Assembly: GCA_022648545.1 (NCBI GenBank)
Contig: JALCMP010000006.1
Span: 1 to 64,000 of the forward strand
DNA from: Bacteroidales bacterium
GTDB lineage: Bacteria > Bacteroidota > Bacteroidia > Bacteroidales > UBA932
Direction of reading: 5' to 3'
Length of the DNA stretch: 64,000 nt
Position numbers and translations under genes: made by a program. Numbering within the stretch: position 1 is the first letter of the stretch; every line of letters begins with the position of its first letter. The notes under the pieces were generated by a model. That model had not been told where the DNA came from, did no database searches, and worked only from the letters and a program-made list of their open reading frames with translations. Shown here piece by piece: positions 17,952 through 27,495 of this stretch.

Positions 17952-20480
17952 CTAATTTTTCAATATATCGTTCAGGAGGCCTCCGGCAGTTTGTTTTGCA
18001 CCGGCGCCGGCTCCCTTTATAACAATTCCCTGAGGATAAAAAACCGTAACTATCGATACTGCATTGTCGCTGCCTTCGAGATTATAGAAAGGATGTTCCG
18101 GCCCTATCTTCTCAAGAGCGATCTTTGCAGCAAAACCTTTATCCGTTGCAGTAGAACCTGACGCTCCGGTACGGAAAGAAGCAATAAAACGCAATTTCTT
18201 CTCCTCCTTAGCTGCCGTATTATAAAGCAACTCGATGGATTTCTCTTCCTTTTCAAGTCCGGAATAGAATTCATCTCCTTCTTCCGAAAATTTCCCACCG
18301 TGTCCCTTTATGAGTGATTCCGGAACGAACCCTTCGAATTCTATATCGGAAGCATCGATTTGTAATCCGGCTTCCCTTGCTGAAATAAGAAGCTTGCGGA
18401 ACACGTCCGTTCCGGAAAGATCTATTCTCGGATCAGGTTCGGTATATCCGAGCTCCCGTGCATCCTTAACCAGCCCGGCAAAAGACTTGCTTCCGTCGTA
18501 TTTGCTGAAAAGATAATTGAGGGTTCCGGAAAGAATTCCTTCGAAGCTCAATACGCTGTCTCCGCAGTTTACAATATTCCTTATTGTCTCAACAATAGGA
18601 AGGGCCGCGCCCACGGTGGTTTCGTAATTATATGTAACGCCCTCCTCAAGTGTGCTTTCCTTCAGCTGGCTGTAATAGTCATATGAAAGAGAATTGGCTA
18701 TCTTGTTGCATGCGACCACGGAAAACTTATGTTTGAACAAATCAGGATATGAATCTGCAATGCTCCTGTCTGCAGTGCAGTCCACAAAAATGGAATTGCC
18801 CATGTGCATTGCAGCTATTTTTTTAATGTATGAATTGTCTGCATTCTTTTCTCCGTCGGCCAGAATGAATTTAAGATAATCAGAAAGGGCTTCGGGTGTT
18901 GTTGTCACGCCGCTTTTTCCCGGAAACATTATGCCGTCTCTCGAAATAACAAAATTCCTGCTGTTGCTTATTCCGCAAAGAACCAGTTCCTTGCCGAACG
19001 TATTTTCTATGTATTCCTTCCTGCGGAAAATTATATCTATGAGGGCCTTCGAAACCGTTCCGTAGCCGGCGACGAATAAATTCAGGCGTTTATATGATTT
19101 TCCGAAGAAAGCCTTATGTATGGATCTTATGGCATTTTTTACATCTTCTGTTTTAACTACGGTAGAAACGTTTCTTTCGGAAGATCCCTGAGCGATGGCT
19201 CTTATATTTATGCCTTCGCGTCCGAGTGCTTCGAACATTTTTCCGCTCGCGCCGGACTGGTTTTTCATGTCGTCTCCTACAAGAGAGATTATGGAAAATC
19301 CTTTTTCCACTTTCAATGGTTCTACCTTGCCGAGCGATATTTCATATGCGAAAAGTTCGTCGGTCGCTTTTTTTGCCGTATCGGCATCTGCTTCAGAAAT
19401 AGCGATGCACATGGTATGGACGGAAGAAGCCTGCGTAATTAGTATTATGTTAATGTTGTTGTTTGCAAGAGCGGCGAACAGCTTGCTCGAATATCCCGGG
19501 ACTCCCACCATGCCGCTTCCAACCATCGACAATAGGGCTATCTTGTCGGAACTCGATATGCCTTTTATCTTGTTCCTTCCTTCAGGCGGATTGCGTTCGA
19601 TTAATGTTCCGGGGTCGGCCGGTTCGAACGTGTTTTTTACATAAATGGGGATTCCCTGTTTTACAACCGGCTGTATAGTTGGCGGATAAACAACCTTGGC
19701 TCCGAAATGCGACAGCTCCAGGGCCTCTGTATATGAAATGTTGCGTATGGGATAGGCCTCCTTAACTGTTCTGGGATCGGCGGTCATCATTCCGCATACG
19801 TCGGTCCATATTTCCAAAACCCTTGCGCTTATGCCTACCGCAAGCAGAGATGCGGTATAGTCGGAACCTCCGCGCCCGAGGGTTGTAGTGCGGCCTTCTA
19901 GATCCCTTGCAATAAATCCTGGCATTATGTACAGGTCATGCGAGGCATCGGAAAAGAACTTTCCTATATTTTCAAACGTAATATCCTCCAGTACGGAGTT
20001 TTTGCCGTTTACAGTTCCCGTTTTTATAAGATCTCTGGAATCTTTCCAAAGATGACTTATATTCATTGATTTAAGCTTTGCGCTTATTATCTTTGTGGAG
20101 AGAAGTTCTCCAAAGCTCTCTATATGATCCAGACTTAGCGGAGTAAGTTCTTTAAGGTAAAAAATGCCCTTGCAAATCTCCGTAAGGTTGCCGAAAAGTC
20201 TTTTGCATTCATTTGTTATGTCTTCCGAATCTTCACCCGGAATAAGTTCCTTTATCAGATCCATATGTTTCTTTTCCAGGTCCCTTATCATTTGTGCATA
20301 AAAAGGGTCCTGTGCCACGGCTTTCTTGCCTATGGCTATAAGGCTGTCGGTACAGCCGCTGATTGCCGAAGATACGGCTATGGTTCTGTCGCGTTTTACG
20401 GCTTTTCTGATGATGGAGATCACCTTGTTTATGTTGGTTGCATTAGCAACCGAGCTGCCGCCGAATTTTAGAACTTGCAT
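17952..20480 (-). CDS. thrA: Bifunctional aspartate kinase / homoserine dehydrogenase I
   Basis: An 842-residue fusion catalysing the first and third steps of the aspartate pathway. The kinase half starts with KFGGSSVAN (5-13) and includes the GRGGSDYTA segment. Two ACT-type regulatory regions lie near the middle (IALLSMVGSGMVG and ISLVGDDMKNQSG), where threonine feedback acts in the E. coli enzyme. The dehydrogenase half begins with a Rossmann motif LFVAGYGTVSKALI and carries the FEGILSGTLNY and DPRIDLSGTDVFRK segments typical of homoserine dehydrogenase. Length matches E. coli ThrA (820). It lies between metX and asd with gaps of 37 and 30 bases, so its supply of homoserine feeds directly to MetX. 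Confidence 0.96.
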   Translation of the reverse strand: MQVLKFGGSSVANATNINKVISIIRKAVKRDRTIAVSSAISGCTDSLIAIGKKAVAQDPFYAQMIRDLEKKHMDLIKELIPGEDSEDITNECKRLFGNLTEICKGIFYLKELTPLSLDHIESFGELLSTKIISAKLKSMNISHLWKDSRDLIKTGTVNGKNSVLEDITFENIGKFFSDASHDLYIMPGFIARDLEGRTTTLGRGGSDYTASLLAVGISARVLEIWTDVCGMMTADPRTVKEAYPIRNISYTEALELSHFGAKVVYPPTIQPVVKQGIPIYVKNTFEPADPGTLIERNPPEGRNKIKGISSSDKIALLSMVGSGMVGVPGYSSKLFAALANNNINIILITQASSVHTMCIAISEADADTAKKATDELFAYEISLGKVEPLKVEKGFSIISLVGDDMKNQSGASGKMFEALGREGINIRAIAQGSSERNVSTVVKTEDVKNAIRSIHKAFFGKSYKRLNLFVAGYGTVSKALIDIIFRRKEYIENTFGKELVLCGISNSRNFVISRDGIMFPGKSGVTTTPEALSDYLKFILADGEKNADNSYIKKIAAMHMGNSIFVDCTADRSIADSYPDLFKHKFSVVACNKIANSLSYDYYSQLKESTLEEGVTYNYETTVGAALPIVETIRNIVNCGDSVLSFEGILSGTLNYLFSKYDGSKSFAGLVKDARELGYTEPDPRIDLSGTDVFRKLLISAREAGLQIDASDIEFEGFVPESLIKGHGGKFSEEGDEFYSGLEKEEKSIELLYNTAAKEEKKLRFIASFRTGASGSTATDKGFAAKIALEKIGPEHPFYNLEGSDNAVSIVTVFYPQGIVIKGAGAGAKQTAGGLLNDILKN

Positions 20481-20517
20481 ATTCAGTTATTTAAAAATGA
20501 TGTTATTCTATAGTATT

Positions 20518-21591
20518 TTAAGCTTTTGTCTTTTCTAGTATTTCGTCCAGCAGGGCCGTAACCTGTTTCCATTCTATAAGGAAGCCGTCGTGGCCGTACA
20601 ACGAGTGTATCTCATAATATTTGCCGAAATCCACCTTTGAGGCTATTTCCTTTTGTTCGCTGCACGGAAAAAGTATGTCGCTGTCTATTCCTACGCAGTA
20701 AACTTTGGATTTTATCAACTTTAAGGCCGCTTGTATTCCGCCTCTTCCTCGTCCTGTATTGTGACTGTCGCAGGTGTAGAGTATGGAAAGGTAAGAATAC
20801 GGATCAAAGCGCTTTACCAGTTTTTCACCCTGATGGTGCTGATAGGAAGCTACCTTGTGTTTCCATAATACGTCTTCGTCTGTTTCCTTCTGCTTGAGGT
20901 TGTAGCATTCATACGATCTGTATGATAAAAGTGCCAGTGAGCGGGCTGCTGCCATTCCTTTTTTGCCGCCTTCCGTTATTACGTTTCCGTCGGAAATATG
21001 ATATTTCTGTTCTTCGAGAGTCTGGTCGGCAAACATGGACATGCGTTGCGCTTCGCTGAATGCGTTTCCCCACGGGGTCATCTGTGCGTTGCTTGCAATA
21101 AATGCCAGTTTCTTTATCAGATCCGGCTGCATTACACACCATTCTATGGCCTGGAATCCTCCTATGGATGCGCCTATTACCAGATCTATTTTATTTATGC
21201 CGAGATGGATCCTGAGCAGTTCGAAGGAGTTGATTATATCTCTCACCGTTATTCTGGGAAAATCGAGGAGATATGGCATGCCCGTATTCGGGTTGATATC
21301 CGTGGGACACGTGGTGCCGTAGCATGATCCGGGAATATTGGCGCAGACTATGGTGTACTCTTGCGGGTCGAGGCATTTACCTTTGCCAACCACGTCTTTC
21401 CACCATTCCAGCGGATTGGAATCCGCCGTGAGTGCATGCATTATCCAGATTACTTTTTTTCTGTTTGTTTCGGATAAATCGTTTGCCTGCTGCGGGTAGT
21501 CTTTGGAAATATGGTAGCAAATCTTAAATTCGGGGAAAACGTATCCGCTTTCGAGTTTGAAATTCTTGTGTGTATAATATCTTTTTTCCAA
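20518..21591 (-). CDS. metX: Homoserine O-acetyltransferase
   Basis: Transfers acetyl from acetyl-CoA to homoserine, the committed step of methionine synthesis by the O-acetylhomoserine route. The 357-residue alpha/beta-hydrolase carries the nucleophile elbow GASIGGFQAIEW, the aspartate in VGIDSDILFP and the histidine in YGHDGFLIEW, the complete triad. The early NPLEWW and GTTCPTDINPNTG segments are family hallmarks. Homoserine O-succinyltransferase-like specificity cannot be excluded by eye. It is the first gene of the metX-thrA-asd operon, behind a consensus promoter and a leader of about 250 bases with a possible short peptide frame, which suggests control by methionine status. Confidence 0.94.
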   Translation of the reverse strand: MEKRYYTHKNFKLESGYVFPEFKICYHISKDYPQQANDLSETNRKKVIWIMHALTADSNPLEWWKDVVGKGKCLDPQEYTIVCANIPGSCYGTTCPTDINPNTGMPYLLDFPRITVRDIINSFELLRIHLGINKIDLVIGASIGGFQAIEWCVMQPDLIKKLAFIASNAQMTPWGNAFSEAQRMSMFADQTLEEQKYHISDGNVITEGGKKGMAAARSLALLSYRSYECYNLKQKETDEDVLWKHKVASYQHHQGEKLVKRFDPYSYLSILYTCDSHNTGRGRGGIQAALKLIKSKVYCVGIDSDILFPCSEQKEIASKVDFGKYYEIHSLYGHDGFLIEWKQVTALLDEILEKTKA

Positions 21592-21847
21592 TTCGGATGA
21601 TTTTAAAAATGATTTGGAGTGTTGATGGAACGGCTTTGTGCCGTGGATGCAGCCGTAATTTTATCCGTGTCCGTTCAGGACTGGATTACATGCATGTACG
21701 CACTACGCTGGTATGGTTATATTAAAAGAGAATATTATGCATCTTGACGATGCATTCGCATTGATGCCGAAATAACGGAAAATATGTTCGATATGATTGA
21801 TCTGGTATGCATTTTCCTGCGGTTTGCGATTGAATTTTTTACAGCTA
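21592..21847 (-). promoter_or_regulatory. Long structured 5' leader of the metX operon
   Basis: About 250 bases separate the promoter from the metX start. The leader holds a 25-codon frame (21735-21812), a hairpin ATGCATC-GTCAA-GATGCAT overlapping its end, and further stems (GTCC-TGAAC-GGAC and ACGGC-ACAAA-GCCGT). No SAM-I or SAM-II riboswitch core is recognisable and no stem is followed by a T-run. Control by attenuation or by a ligand is possible but unproven. Confidence 0.4.
21735..21812 (-). CDS. Possible 25-codon leader peptide upstream of metX
   Basis: ATG at 21812 is preceded by CGCAGGAAA, a good ribosome-binding site for this group. The frame ends MRMHRQDA before TAA. Two Met codons close together near the end, the last one inside a stable 7-bp hairpin, would suit ribosome-stalling control of a methionine operon. 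Too short to judge by codon usage; it may be chance. Confidence 0.35.
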   Translation of the reverse strand: MHTRSIISNIFSVISASMRMHRQDA

Positions 21848-21877
21848 CAAAAGTATGTAATAAATTTTAATCCGCAA
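21848..21877 (-). promoter_or_regulatory. Promoter of the metX-thrA-asd operon
   Basis: On the reverse strand TTG (21875-21877), exactly 19 bases, then TACTTTTG (21848-21855): a perfect Bacteroidota -33/-7 promoter. It is back-to-back with the parE promoter; the two elements lie within 56 bases. Confidence 0.75.
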
Positions 21878-21895
21878 AAAATATCTAAAAATTCT

Positions 21896-21903
21896 TACAT
21901 TTG
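21896..21903 (+). promoter_or_regulatory. Candidate -7 box of parE
   Basis: TACATTTG fits TAnnTTTG and ends 24 bases before the ATG at 21928. It covers the TTG at 21901 that a longer reading of parE would use as start, which argues against that longer start. Confidence 0.65.
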
Positions 21904-21927
21904 TCCGTTAAAAAGGATTGGATTTAT

Positions 21928-23868
21928 ATGGAGGAATTATTGGATCTTAAAACTGACGGAACGGAAGGATACAGCGAGAAAGACTTTGAAACCCTGAGCT
22001 GGAACGACCATATAAGAAGGCGTCCTGGAATGTATATAGGCAAGCTGGGCGACGGTTCCAATCCGGACGACGGAATCTATGTGCTTCTTAAGGAAATAAT
22101 AGATAACGCAATAGACGAGTTCATTATGGGCTACGGCAAAAGCGTGGAGGTCGGCATAAGCGAAAACGTGGTTTCCGTAAGGGACTACGGACGCGGAATC
22201 CCTTTCGGAAAACTTGTTGATGCGGTGAGCAGGATGAATACCGGCGCCAAATACGGAAGTTCGGCCTTTAAGAAGTCCGTCGGTCTGAACGGGGTGGGAA
22301 CGAAGGCCGTTAATGCTACTTCGAATTATTTTTATATACAGTCTTACAGGGAAGGAGAAAGCGCGTTTGCGGAATTTTCAAAAGGAGATCTTGTTAATCA
22401 GGGCAAATGCAGGGCCGCGGAAAAGAACGGTACTCTTGTAAAATATATGGCTGATCCCCTGTTGTATGAAAATTACGAGTACAACGATGAGATAATAGAT
22501 TCCATGTTGCGGAATTATGCTTATTTGAATACGGGACTGAGCATAGTTTACAACGGAAAGGAATATAAGTCCAAGAACGGTCTTCTGGATCTTATAACCG
22601 ACAATATGAGCGAAACCTCTTTGTATCCGATAATACATCTGGTCGGCGAGGATATAGAAATAGCTTTTACACACGGAACGGGAACCGGTGAAGACATCAG
22701 TTCTTTTGTCAACGGTCAGAATACTTATAACGGAGGGACACATCTTTCCGCTTTCAGAGAGGGAATGGGCAAGACGCTCAAGGACTTTTTTAAGAAAGGA
22801 TTCGATCCCAAGGATGTCCGCCAGTCAATAGTAGGGGCGGTAAGTATTAAGGTTGAGGAGCCTTCTTTTTCAAATCAGACGAAAACCTTTCTTAATTCCA
22901 GGGAGATGACACCCGGCGGAGCTTCTATAAGAAGTTTCATTATGGATTTCATAGATAAGGAACTCGACGATTATCTGAGGAAAAATACCGCTACGGCGGA
23001 TATATTGCTGAAAAAGATACTGGAGAGCGAAAAAGAGAGGAAAGCGATATCCGGCATACAAAAAATTGCCCGGGAGCGCGCAAAAAGAGCGAATCTCAAT
23101 AACAAGAAGTTGCGCGACTGCAGAGTCCATTATGGAGATAAGGATGCCAGGAACGAAGAAACCATGCTTTTCATAACCGAGGGTGATTCTGCGAGCGGAT
23201 CAATAACCAAAAGCAGAAATGCCGACCTTCAGGCGGTTTTCAGTTTAAGGGGCAAGCCATTAAATAGTTTCGGATTGAGAAAAACTATTGTTTACGAGAA
23301 TGAAGAATTCAATTTACTGCAGGCTGCCTTAAACATAGAGGACGATATAGAAAATTTAAGATACAATAAGGTCGTTATTGCTACCGATGCCGATGTCGAC
23401 GGAATGCATATACGCATGCTGCTTTTGACTTTCTTTTTGCAGTTTTTCCCTGAACTAATAAGACAGGGACATCTGTATATATTGCAGACGCCGCTTTTCA
23501 GGGTACGGAAGAAGAAGGGGGAGAATATGAAAACTTATTATTGCTATTCGCCCGAGGAAAAAGAAAAAGCAATAGACGATTTGGGAAAGAATCCTGAAAT
23601 AACCAGATTCAAGGGACTGGGAGAAATATCCCCCGACGAATTCGTCCACTTCATAGGAAAAGCAATAAGGCTGGACAGAGTCAGGCTGAGCAAGGACGAC
23701 AAGGTGAACGACCTGCTTGAATTTTATATGGGAAGGAACAGTCAGGACAGGCAGGATTTTATAGTGGACAACCTCAGGTGTGACGATGATATTCAGGAGG
23801 AACTGCTACAGAATAATGTTCTGGAATTTGAACCGGAGAAGGAAACAAATAACGTGCAGAACTCATGA
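21928..23868 (+). CDS. parE: DNA topoisomerase IV subunit B (GyrB-type ATPase)
   Basis: ATPase subunit of a type IIA topoisomerase that decatenates chromosomes. From the chosen ATG the protein has 646 residues. GHKL motifs are visible ([18 protein letters not shown]; the [12 protein letters not shown] lid), then the transducer, and the TOPRIM segments [11 protein letters not shown] and [12 protein letters not shown], ending in a C-terminal FKGLGE..PDE segment. The short length and lack of a GyrB insertion fit ParE-like proteins of Bacteroidota. The in-frame TTG at 21901 overlaps the promoter and is rejected. The downstream acyltransferase starts inside its stop codon. No parC lies in the window. 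Confidence 0.9.
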   Translation: MEELLDLKTDGTEGYSEKDFETLSWNDHIRRRPGMYIGKLGDGSNPDDGIYVLLKEIIDNAIDEFIMGYGKSVEVGISENVVSVRDYGRGIPFGKLVDAVSRMNTGAKYGSSAFKKSVGLNGVGTKAVNATSNYFYIQSYREGESAFAEFSKGDLVNQGKCRAAEKNGTLVKYMADPLLYENYEYNDEIIDSMLRNYAYLNTGLSIVYNGKEYKSKNGLLDLITDNMSETSLYPIIHLVGEDIEIAFTHGTGTGEDISSFVNGQNTYNGGTHLSAFREGMGKTLKDFFKKGFDPKDVRQSIVGAVSIKVEEPSFSNQTKTFLNSREMTPGGASIRSFIMDFIDKELDDYLRKNTATADILLKKILESEKERKAISGIQKIARERAKRANLNNKKLRDCRVHYGDKDARNEETMLFITEGDSASGSITKSRNADLQAVFSLRGKPLNSFGLRKTIVYENEEFNLLQAALNIEDDIENLRYNKVVIATDADVDGMHIRMLLLTFFLQFFPELIRQGHLYILQTPLFRVRKKKGENMKTYYCYSPEEKEKAIDDLGKNPEITRFKGLGEISPDEFVHFIGKAIRLDRVRLSKDDKVNDLLEFYMGRNSQDRQDFIVDNLRCDDDIQEELLQNNVLEFEPEKETNNVQNS

Positions 23869-24431
23869 AATATTTTTGCAGATTTATAATGAAATTATTG
23901 GGATGGAAAGCCGTAGGTGGAAAAGTGCCGGAAGACAAGGCCATAATCCTCGGTGTTCCCCATACTTCCGCCTGGGATTTCATAATTTCCTATTTTTTCT
24001 ATACTTCCCTGGGCGGGAAAGCGTATATAATGGTAAAGAAGGAGTTCTTCTGGGGTCCTCTTTCACCAATATTGAAGGCTTTAGGCGGTCTTCCCGTTGA
24101 CAGGAAGCACGGTGCCAGAGTTACCATGCAAGTTATAGAGGCAATGGAAAGCAGAAAGGAGCTTCATCTGGCTATAGCTCCTGAAGCCACAAGACATTTA
24201 ACGGACAGATGGAAAACCGGCTTTCATACTATCGCCCGGGCCTGCAATCTGGATCATGTTTATCTGGGATATTTCGACTGGGGCACGAAACGCATTTCAG
24301 TAGGTGAAAAATTCATGCTTTCCGATAATGCATCGGAAGATCTGAAAAAAATTATGGCCCGATACGCTGAAATGAATCTGCACGGAAAGAACAAAGGCTG
24401 TTTTTCCACCGGGAATGGCAATGTTGTTTAA
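23865..24431 (+). CDS. 1-acylglycerol-3-phosphate acyltransferase-like protein (PlsC-related)
   Basis: A 188-residue protein of the PlsC-like acyltransferase group, which moves acyl chains onto lipids at the membrane. It carries the family's first block in the form [10 protein letters not shown] (an H-x4-D motif: H, four residues, D), the second block [10 protein letters not shown] and the third [10 protein letters not shown], where common members have FPEGTRS. This variant matches small acyltransferases of Bacteroidota with unknown acceptor. It begins with ATGA overlapping the parE stop and its own TAA shares the palindromic TTAA with the stop of the convergent metallophosphatase gene. Confidence 0.8.
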   Translation: MKYFCRFIMKLLGWKAVGGKVPEDKAIILGVPHTSAWDFIISYFFYTSLGGKAYIMVKKEFFWGPLSPILKALGGLPVDRKHGARVTMQVIEAMESRKELHLAIAPEATRHLTDRWKTGFHTIARACNLDHVYLGYFDWGTKRISVGEKFMLSDNASEDLKKIMARYAEMNLHGKNKGCFSTGNGNVV

Positions 24432-25279
24432 AAAGTTACGTCGAATCTACCCACGTAGATTCCTTTTGATCCTACCTGTACTACCGGAACTTTTTGCCCG
24501 TCCTTATTCTTGAATAGATATTGCTTTTTCAGCAGTGAATGCGAGTGTCCTCCGATTATAAGATCCACGTTACGGGTATTCTTAGCAAAATAAATTTCCC
24601 CGGATTTATGTTTTACATCATCGGTGAAGCCGCAATGTGAAAGAAGTATTACAAGGTCACAGTGTTCTTTATTCTTAAGATATCCGGCATATTTGTCTAT
24701 GCAGGTAACCGGATCGAGATACTTTATCGTATTAAAATTGGCGGGAACTACTAATCCCCTGAGATTTATAAGTACACCTATTATCCCTATTTTTTTCCCG
24801 GCTCTTTCTATTATGGTATAAGGCTTTATAAGACCGGCAAGGGGGCTTTTTGAAAAATCATAATTGCAGCAAAGCAAAGGGAACCGTGTGCTCCGCGCTC
24901 TTCTTGCAAGTTCCGTTTGTCCGTTGTCGAATTCGTGATTGCCCAGACAGGCTGCGTCGTATTTCAATGTATTCATGAGAGAAGTTTCCACATCTCCCTT
25001 GAATATTGAGAAATAAGGTGAACCCTGACTGAAGTCTCCGGCATCCAGAAGCAGCACGTTGTTTTTGCCGGCTTCTTTTCTTACCTGTTTTATGTATTCT
25101 TCCCTTCTTTCATAACCGCCGAGTCCTTTATATTTTCCGCTGTTTACGGGAATAATCTGGCTGTGTGTGTCGTTGGTATGCAATATTATAAGATTCTGTC
25201 CGAATGCGTTGCCTGTAAAAGCAAGAATTAAGATAACAGATAATGTTCCTAATAATTTTTTCATTTCCAGCCTTGTCAT
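24428..25279 (-). CDS. Secreted metallophosphatase, 5'-nucleotidase N-terminal domain type
   Basis: A 283-residue periplasmic or secreted phosphoesterase with a signal peptide ending near NAFGQ. It has the calcineurin-like metal motifs: LHTNDTHSQI (D-x-H), LLDAGDFSQG (GD), CLGNHEFDNG (GNHE), LLSHCGF and GGHSHSLL. These form the two-metal centre of the 5'-nucleotidase/UshA family. The C-terminal substrate-binding domain is absent here but is encoded by the gene just upstream, overlapping by four bases, so a two-chain enzyme is likely. Substrate presumably nucleotides or other phosphomonoesters. Confidence 0.9.
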   Translation of the reverse strand: MTRLEMKKLLGTLSVILILAFTGNAFGQNLIILHTNDTHSQIIPVNSGKYKGLGGYERREEYIKQVRKEAGKNNVLLLDAGDFSQGSPYFSIFKGDVETSLMNTLKYDAACLGNHEFDNGQTELARRARSTRFPLLCCNYDFSKSPLAGLIKPYTIIERAGKKIGIIGVLINLRGLVVPANFNTIKYLDPVTCIDKYAGYLKNKEHCDLVILLSHCGFTDDVKHKSGEIYFAKNTRNVDLIIGGHSHSLLKKQYLFKNKDGQKVPVVQVGSKGIYVGRFDVTF

Positions 25280-26076
25280 TTAATTATAACGGCTCTTCCG
25301 TCGGTTTTTACTATGAGAGGTTTTCCTCCCAAACATTTTTGTTTTACTGCATCGGATATTATGTCTCTGAGCATTATTCCGGTGTCGATGCGGTCGGTTG
25401 CGTGTGAAAGAGCCTTCATGTTGTCGCCTCCGCTGAGTATGTAGTCGGTAGTTGCTATGCGGTAAGTTTTATCGTCGTCTATTGCACTGCCGCCAATAAG
25501 ACAGCCGGCGAGTTCCCTTTTTACCACCTTTATACGTACTCCGCCCATGATTTGTATCATTTCGCTTTTTGCAAAATGTTCCATAAGCGATCTTACGTAT
25601 TTTCCCTTCAGGCTTACTATGAACATCCTGTTGTTAAACGGAAATACGCATACTACGTCGTATTTTGTTATATCTCCTTTGGGAAGATTGTCCCTTATTC
25701 CCCCGTAGTTGGTGAGGGAAAAGTCAACTTTTTCATGCTTTAGAGAAGCAATGCCGTTGAGATACTTTTGTGCAGCTTCCAGCATGGCGTCGGCCGTGAA
25801 ATCGGTTAGAGGACTTTCAGGCTTGTATTTTTTAATCTCTTCAGGCGCGTAGCCGAGTTTCTCGTAGTATGGAGCTATAAGCGGAGCGTATTTTTTTATT
25901 ATTGCGTGAGTTTCGGCCCCCCCCTTTATTTTTCCATCTGGCAGATAGACGGGATTGTAGGTTGAGTCCATGGCCGTTTCATGCCATATTTCATTCTTGT
26001 AGCTTTGTCCGAACGCATTTTGCAATGATGCTGCACTAAGGACTAATGCCAGTAAATATGTTTTTCTTAATCTCAT
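25276..26076 (-). CDS. 5'-nucleotidase C-terminal domain protein
   Basis: A 266-residue secreted protein (signal peptide ending near NAFGQS) that consists of the substrate-binding domain of 5'-nucleotidases: TDFTADAMLEAA, FSLTNYGGIRDNLPKGDIT, VFPFNN, then TTDYILSGGDN near the end. It lacks the metal-binding phosphoesterase half, which is the following gene. The order is inverted relative to one-chain 5'-nucleotidases, with the C-terminal domain gene first. The shared overlap and matching signal peptides indicate co-expression and probably association in the periplasm. Confidence 0.9.
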   Translation of the reverse strand: MRLRKTYLLALVLSAASLQNAFGQSYKNEIWHETAMDSTYNPVYLPDGKIKGGAETHAIIKKYAPLIAPYYEKLGYAPEEIKKYKPESPLTDFTADAMLEAAQKYLNGIASLKHEKVDFSLTNYGGIRDNLPKGDITKYDVVCVFPFNNRMFIVSLKGKYVRSLMEHFAKSEMIQIMGGVRIKVVKRELAGCLIGGSAIDDDKTYRIATTDYILSGGDNMKALSHATDRIDTGIMLRDIISDAVKQKCLGGKPLIVKTDGRAVIIK

Positions 26077-26098
26077 TTCTGCAAAATTGTAATGGAAA

Positions 26099-27484
26099 TT
26101 AATATTTTATCCATTTCCAAAGATCTTTCCACGACGGCTTTTTTCCGTACATTAAAATACCGACCCTGAATATTTTGGAGGCGATGTAGGTGATGAAAAG
26201 GAATGTGGCTATCAGCAATCCTACGGATAATGCGAGCTGCCAGAACGGAACTCCGTATGAAATTCTGGCCATCATTACCATTGGCGACGTAAACGGTATT
26301 ATGGAACCCCAAAAGGAGAGGGAACTGTCGGGGTACTGGAATGCGTTTAGCATGATGAACAGTCCTATTATGAGCGGAGCCGTTACCGGAAGGGTAAGCT
26401 GCTGCGTATCGGCCTGATTCTCAACTGAAGCTCCTATGGCCGCAAACATGCTTGAATAAAGGAGGTATCCGAGTATGAAGAAAATGAAGAAACATATTAT
26501 GATTTCCGTAATATTTATCGACTGTATTGCGGAGAAGATCTTCTCCTTTATATCGTTGGCTTTGTCGCCCGATGTAGCCTGCTGTATTGTGGCAGTAGCC
26601 TGTGCGGAAATTTGTGATCCGGCGGGCACGTTCTGTACCATTGTCTTTTGTGCTTCGGCTAATTTTTGGGTATTGCCGCTGCCTGCAAATGATGCTATGC
26701 CTATTATCAGGCCTCCCGTAAGCAAAATCCATATCATGAACTGTGTAAGTCCTACCAGTGCTATTCCGATTATTTTGCCCAGCATGAGCTGGAACGGTTT
26801 TACGGAAGATACGAGGACTTCCACTATCCTGTTGGATTTTTCCTCCATGGAACTTTGCATTACCATTCCGCTGAACATTAGTATGAACATGTAGATAAGG
26901 AAACTGGCACCATATCCTATGATCATGTTCAGTCCCGCTTCGGAAGATGTTGCCTTTCCTGTTTCGGAATCTATTTTATAAGTATCGAAGGAACCCGAAG
27001 CATTCAGATTTTTCATTATTTTTTGCAGTCCGGGCATATTGTAGCTTTTGAGCTTGTTTTCCCTGACCGCTTTTTTTATCATGTCCGAAATATCGTTTTT
27101 CGTCTGCATGTTCATCGTCTGTATGGAATAGGCCGTTACGGAAACGTTTTTAGACGTATCCAGTGCGGATATTCCTATAACCGTTGAGGCATCTAGATTT
27201 GCAATATCGTTTTTAGCCTGCTGCAGGGTCATGTCATTAAGCTGTTCGAAATTGAGATTGTCGTTGCTTTTCAGATAAGGCATTACTATGCCCGAGTTAT
27301 CTATAACCTTTATTTTCTGAACTTCGCTGGAGCTTCCGGAAAGGGATATCAGCAAAGGAATTACTACCATGGCGGCAAGCAGAACCGGGGTAAGAAAAGT
27401 CATTAAAAGGAAAGATTTCTTTTTTACCCTTATGGAGTATTCGTGAGAGATAACTATTCCTATTTTATTATTCTTGTTTTTCAT
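26099..27484 (-). CDS. ABC-2 type transporter permease (NatB-like)
   Basis: A 461-residue inner-membrane permease. One membrane helix near the N-terminus (LLMTFLTPVLLAAMVVIPLLI), a large extracytoplasmic domain of about 130 residues, then at least five further helices (for example FLIYMFILMFSGMVMQ and IIICFFIFFILGYLLY) with the conserved EEKSNRIVEVLVSSVKPFQLMLGKI loop of this family. It forms an exporter with the ATPase gene 11 bases upstream. Relatives include the sodium exporter permease NatB and ABC-2 exporters of unknown cargo; the substrate here is not readable. Confidence 0.88.
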   Translation of the reverse strand: MKNKNNKIGIVISHEYSIRVKKKSFLLMTFLTPVLLAAMVVIPLLISLSGSSSEVQKIKVIDNSGIVMPYLKSNDNLNFEQLNDMTLQQAKNDIANLDASTVIGISALDTSKNVSVTAYSIQTMNMQTKNDISDMIKKAVRENKLKSYNMPGLQKIMKNLNASGSFDTYKIDSETGKATSSEAGLNMIIGYGASFLIYMFILMFSGMVMQSSMEEKSNRIVEVLVSSVKPFQLMLGKIIGIALVGLTQFMIWILLTGGLIIGIASFAGSGNTQKLAEAQKTMVQNVPAGSQISAQATATIQQATSGDKANDIKEKIFSAIQSINITEIIICFFIFFILGYLLYSSMFAAIGASVENQADTQQLTLPVTAPLIIGLFIMLNAFQYPDSSLSFWGSIIPFTSPMVMMARISYGVPFWQLALSVGLLIATFLFITYIASKIFRVGILMYGKKPSWKDLWKWIKY

Positions 27485-27495
27485 TGCCTTAAGTA

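Noticed and set aside
21592-21847. SAM-I, SAM-II or cobalamin riboswitch in the metX leader
   Set aside because: None of the conserved core sequences of these classes could be found by eye.
21901-21927. TTG start of parE at 21901, nine codons longer
   Set aside because: The TTG is part of the -7 box TACATTTG (21896-21903), and ATG 21928 fits the promoter spacing.
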